Shown here in pieces: positions 16,076 to 17,085 of a stretch of 17,085 bases of DNA. The stretch lies in contig CANPET010000014.1 of the NCBI GenBank assembly GCA_947573465.1, forward strand, positions 1 to 17,085, in the 5' to 3' direction. The notes under the pieces are model-generated. The model searched no databases and had not been told where the DNA came from. It saw only the letters and a list, made by a program, of their open reading frames with translations. Each line of letters starts with the position of its first letter. The first letter of the stretch is position 1. Source of the DNA: an uncultured Eubacterium sp. Its GTDB lineage: Bacteria > Bacillota > Clostridia > Lachnospirales > Lachnospiraceae. The translations under genes and the position numbers were made by a program.

Positions 16076-16084
16076 TATTATACC
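16076..16084 (-). promoter_or_regulatory. Extended -10 promoter of the yfbR operon
   Basis: The minus strand reads TTTGGTATAAT, an extended -10 (TGnTATAAT) about 40 bases before the yfbR start. The -35 region at 17 bases (TGGCTT) is weak, as is common with extended -10 promoters. It probably drives yfbR through the acyltransferase. Confidence 0.65.
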
Positions 16085-16118
16085 AAACTTTGCAGAAATA
16101 AGCCATACTAAAAACTTA

Positions 16119-16147
16119 TTGCAAACTTAGTCGCTATTTGATACAAT
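16119..16147 (+). promoter_or_regulatory. Orphan plus-strand promoter candidate
   Basis: TTGCAA (16119-16124), a 17-base spacer and TACAAT (16142-16147). It would start a transcript near 16154, away from yfbR, toward the end of the unknown gene. About 35-60 bases on, GAGTAA/TTGCTC can pair, with an AAGA/TCTT stem inside, before TTTCTTTTTTT (to 16219). A short non-coding RNA of about 65 nt is conceivable. No convincing open frame with a ribosome binding site starts here. The rest of the 16148-16297 spacer holds an extended -10-like TGATATAAT on the minus strand near 16229-16237 and nothing else I can identify. Confidence 0.35.
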
Positions 16148-16297
16148 GCCACTATAAAGAAATGGGTTTTGTGCTGAGTAAAAGATTATTCTTGGAAAAG
16201 GTTGCTCGTTTCTTTTTTTATATCTATTATATCATACAAATACATCCTTCCATAATGATGCAACATCTTTTAATTTTTCTAATTGTAATTTATCACT

Positions 16298-17085
16298 TTA
16301 TTTCACAACTTTTATATAAAATTCATCCCAATTTCCATATTGATCAATTAAATTTACCATTATTTCATTATTTTCGTAAGCAGTATTTAAACGAATTGTC
16401 GTGTTTTGTTTTCTTGAAGAAACTTCAGTCCATGCTCCATACCCCTCTTCTTCATCCTCACCACTATTCATCAATGAATAATGATAATAGGATTTCTCTC
16501 TATTCTTATTACTATTTATGATCTTATAATTCTTATAATCTGTAGTAGTCGCTGTAAACTTAGCTCCATCCTGTTTAACATTATCATAATATTCTTTTTC
16601 TAACTCTGTCTTTGTTTTTCCTGTTGTTGAAACATAAAAATTATCATATTTTAAAAACCTTTTATATTTCAGTTTCTTAAACTTTGCTTTTTCTCCTTTA
16701 TAAGTGTAATTATATGATACTACTGTTTTATCTGACTTTAATCTCTTTCCATTCGTTTTCTTTACTTTATATGGCATTTTAAGTATATAAGAAAAATTCA
16801 TTTTCAATTTACATTTTTCAGCAAATTCACCTAAACCATAAGACTGCATTACCTCAAGAACATTTTTTGCTATATTCTTAGAATTTGCTTGTATATAAAC
16901 ATTTTTATCAGAAAAAGCATATTGTTTTAAAGGATTCAAATCTTCATATACCTTTTGTTTATGAAGAGTTGTATTCATGCGTTCTCCCTCCGAAAGAGCA
17001 TCATATTCATATGCCTTCATTTTTTTAATATTAGATATTATTTTATAAGCGGTATCCCCCTTTTTCTTATATTTTTCAACTTTTA
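16298..17085 (-). CDS. Unrecognised lysine-rich, probably exported protein, 3' part only
   Basis: The frame stays open to the right edge, so the gene begins outside the window. The internal ATG at 17018-17020 has no ribosome binding site, and in-frame codons (KVEKYKKKGDTAYKI...) continue upstream of it. At least 261 residues are present, rich in Lys, Tyr, Asn and Thr. The segment MPYKVKKTNGKRLKSDKTV followed by VSYNY resembles the beta-strand pattern FPGKVTxTNGKvsxdkkTVtW of LppM/DUF3153-type lipoproteins. The C-terminal 50 or so residues (TIRLNTAYENNEIMVNLIDQ and following, with YGNWDEFYIKV) look like the last strands of an Ig-like domain with a DxYGN turn. Both resemblances are weak and from memory. 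Its signal peptide, if any, is outside the window. The function is unknown. Confidence 0.75.
   Translation of the reverse strand, partial: KVEKYKKKGDTAYKIISNIKKMKAYEYDALSEGERMNTTLHKQKVYEDLNPLKQYAFSDKNVYIQANSKNIAKNVLEVMQSYGLGEFAEKCKLKMNFSYILKMPYKVKKTNGKRLKSDKTVVSYNYTYKGEKAKFKKLKYKRFLKYDNFYVSTTGKTKTELEKEYYDNVKQDGAKFTATTTDYKNYKIINSNKNREKSYYHYSLMNSGEDEEEGYGAWTEVSSRKQNTTIRLNTAYENNEIMVNLIDQYGNWDEFYIKVVK

Noticed and set aside
16138..16521. Plus-strand open frame of 127 codons opposite the unknown gene
   Set aside because: No ribosome binding site, and it is mostly the antisense of the lysine-rich gene and an AT-rich spacer. Its composition (Phe, Ile, Leu, His) is what a reverse complement would give.

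Overview
The window is AT-rich bacterial DNA. It has tightly packed genes, AGGAGG-type ribosome binding sites, sigma-A promoters, a T-box leader, a Firmicutes-type 6S RNA and a SpoIID homologue. Together these point to a spore-forming anaerobic member of the Clostridia, most likely a Lachnospiraceae-type gut organism. The family is inferred from gene style and was not tested by a search.

Layout. Bases 1-1898 (+): the 3' part of one ABC-2 permease and a complete second one, translationally coupled; the ATPase is not in view. A 14-bp hairpin at 1901-1946 separates them from the convergent pheS-pheT operon (1979-5432, -). That operon is driven from a near-consensus promoter at 5867-5895 through a complete tRNA-Phe T-box leader. 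Between the T-box terminator and pheS lies an odd 146-bp segment holding three copies of a 15-nt sequence, two direct and one inverted. Diverging from pheST is a yihY/brkB-type membrane protein (6028-6897, +). It meets a spoIID-like gene (6894-8255, -) tail to tail with a 3-bp overlap. Upstream of spoIID are 6S RNA (8401-8576, -) with its own promoter and terminator, then pckA (8731-10338, -) with a textbook sigma-A promoter.

Bases 10568-16038 (-) look like one operon in the order yfbR (5'-deoxynucleotidase), topB (topoisomerase III), glmS, and a left-handed beta-helix acyltransferase. topB and glmS share one nucleotide. glmS and the acyltransferase are separated by a 149-bp element that can fold almost completely into a four-way, cloverleaf-like structure. 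A 14-codon open frame with a strong ribosome binding site follows the acyltransferase. At the right edge (16298-17085, -) is the 3' part of an unrecognised lysine-rich protein, probably exported, that runs off the window.

How the genes relate. Most of the window is chromosomal housekeeping: Phe-tRNA charging under tRNA-Phe feedback, gluconeogenesis or anaplerosis (pckA), amino-sugar supply for the cell wall (glmS, perhaps with the acyltransferase), nucleotide clean-up (yfbR), DNA topology (topB) and sporulation peptidoglycan remodelling (spoIID). I see no phage, transposase, CRISPR array or toxin system. The least explained parts are the two structured intergenic segments (5448-5593 and 11249-11397), the small open frame at 10511-10555 and the truncated gene at the right edge.
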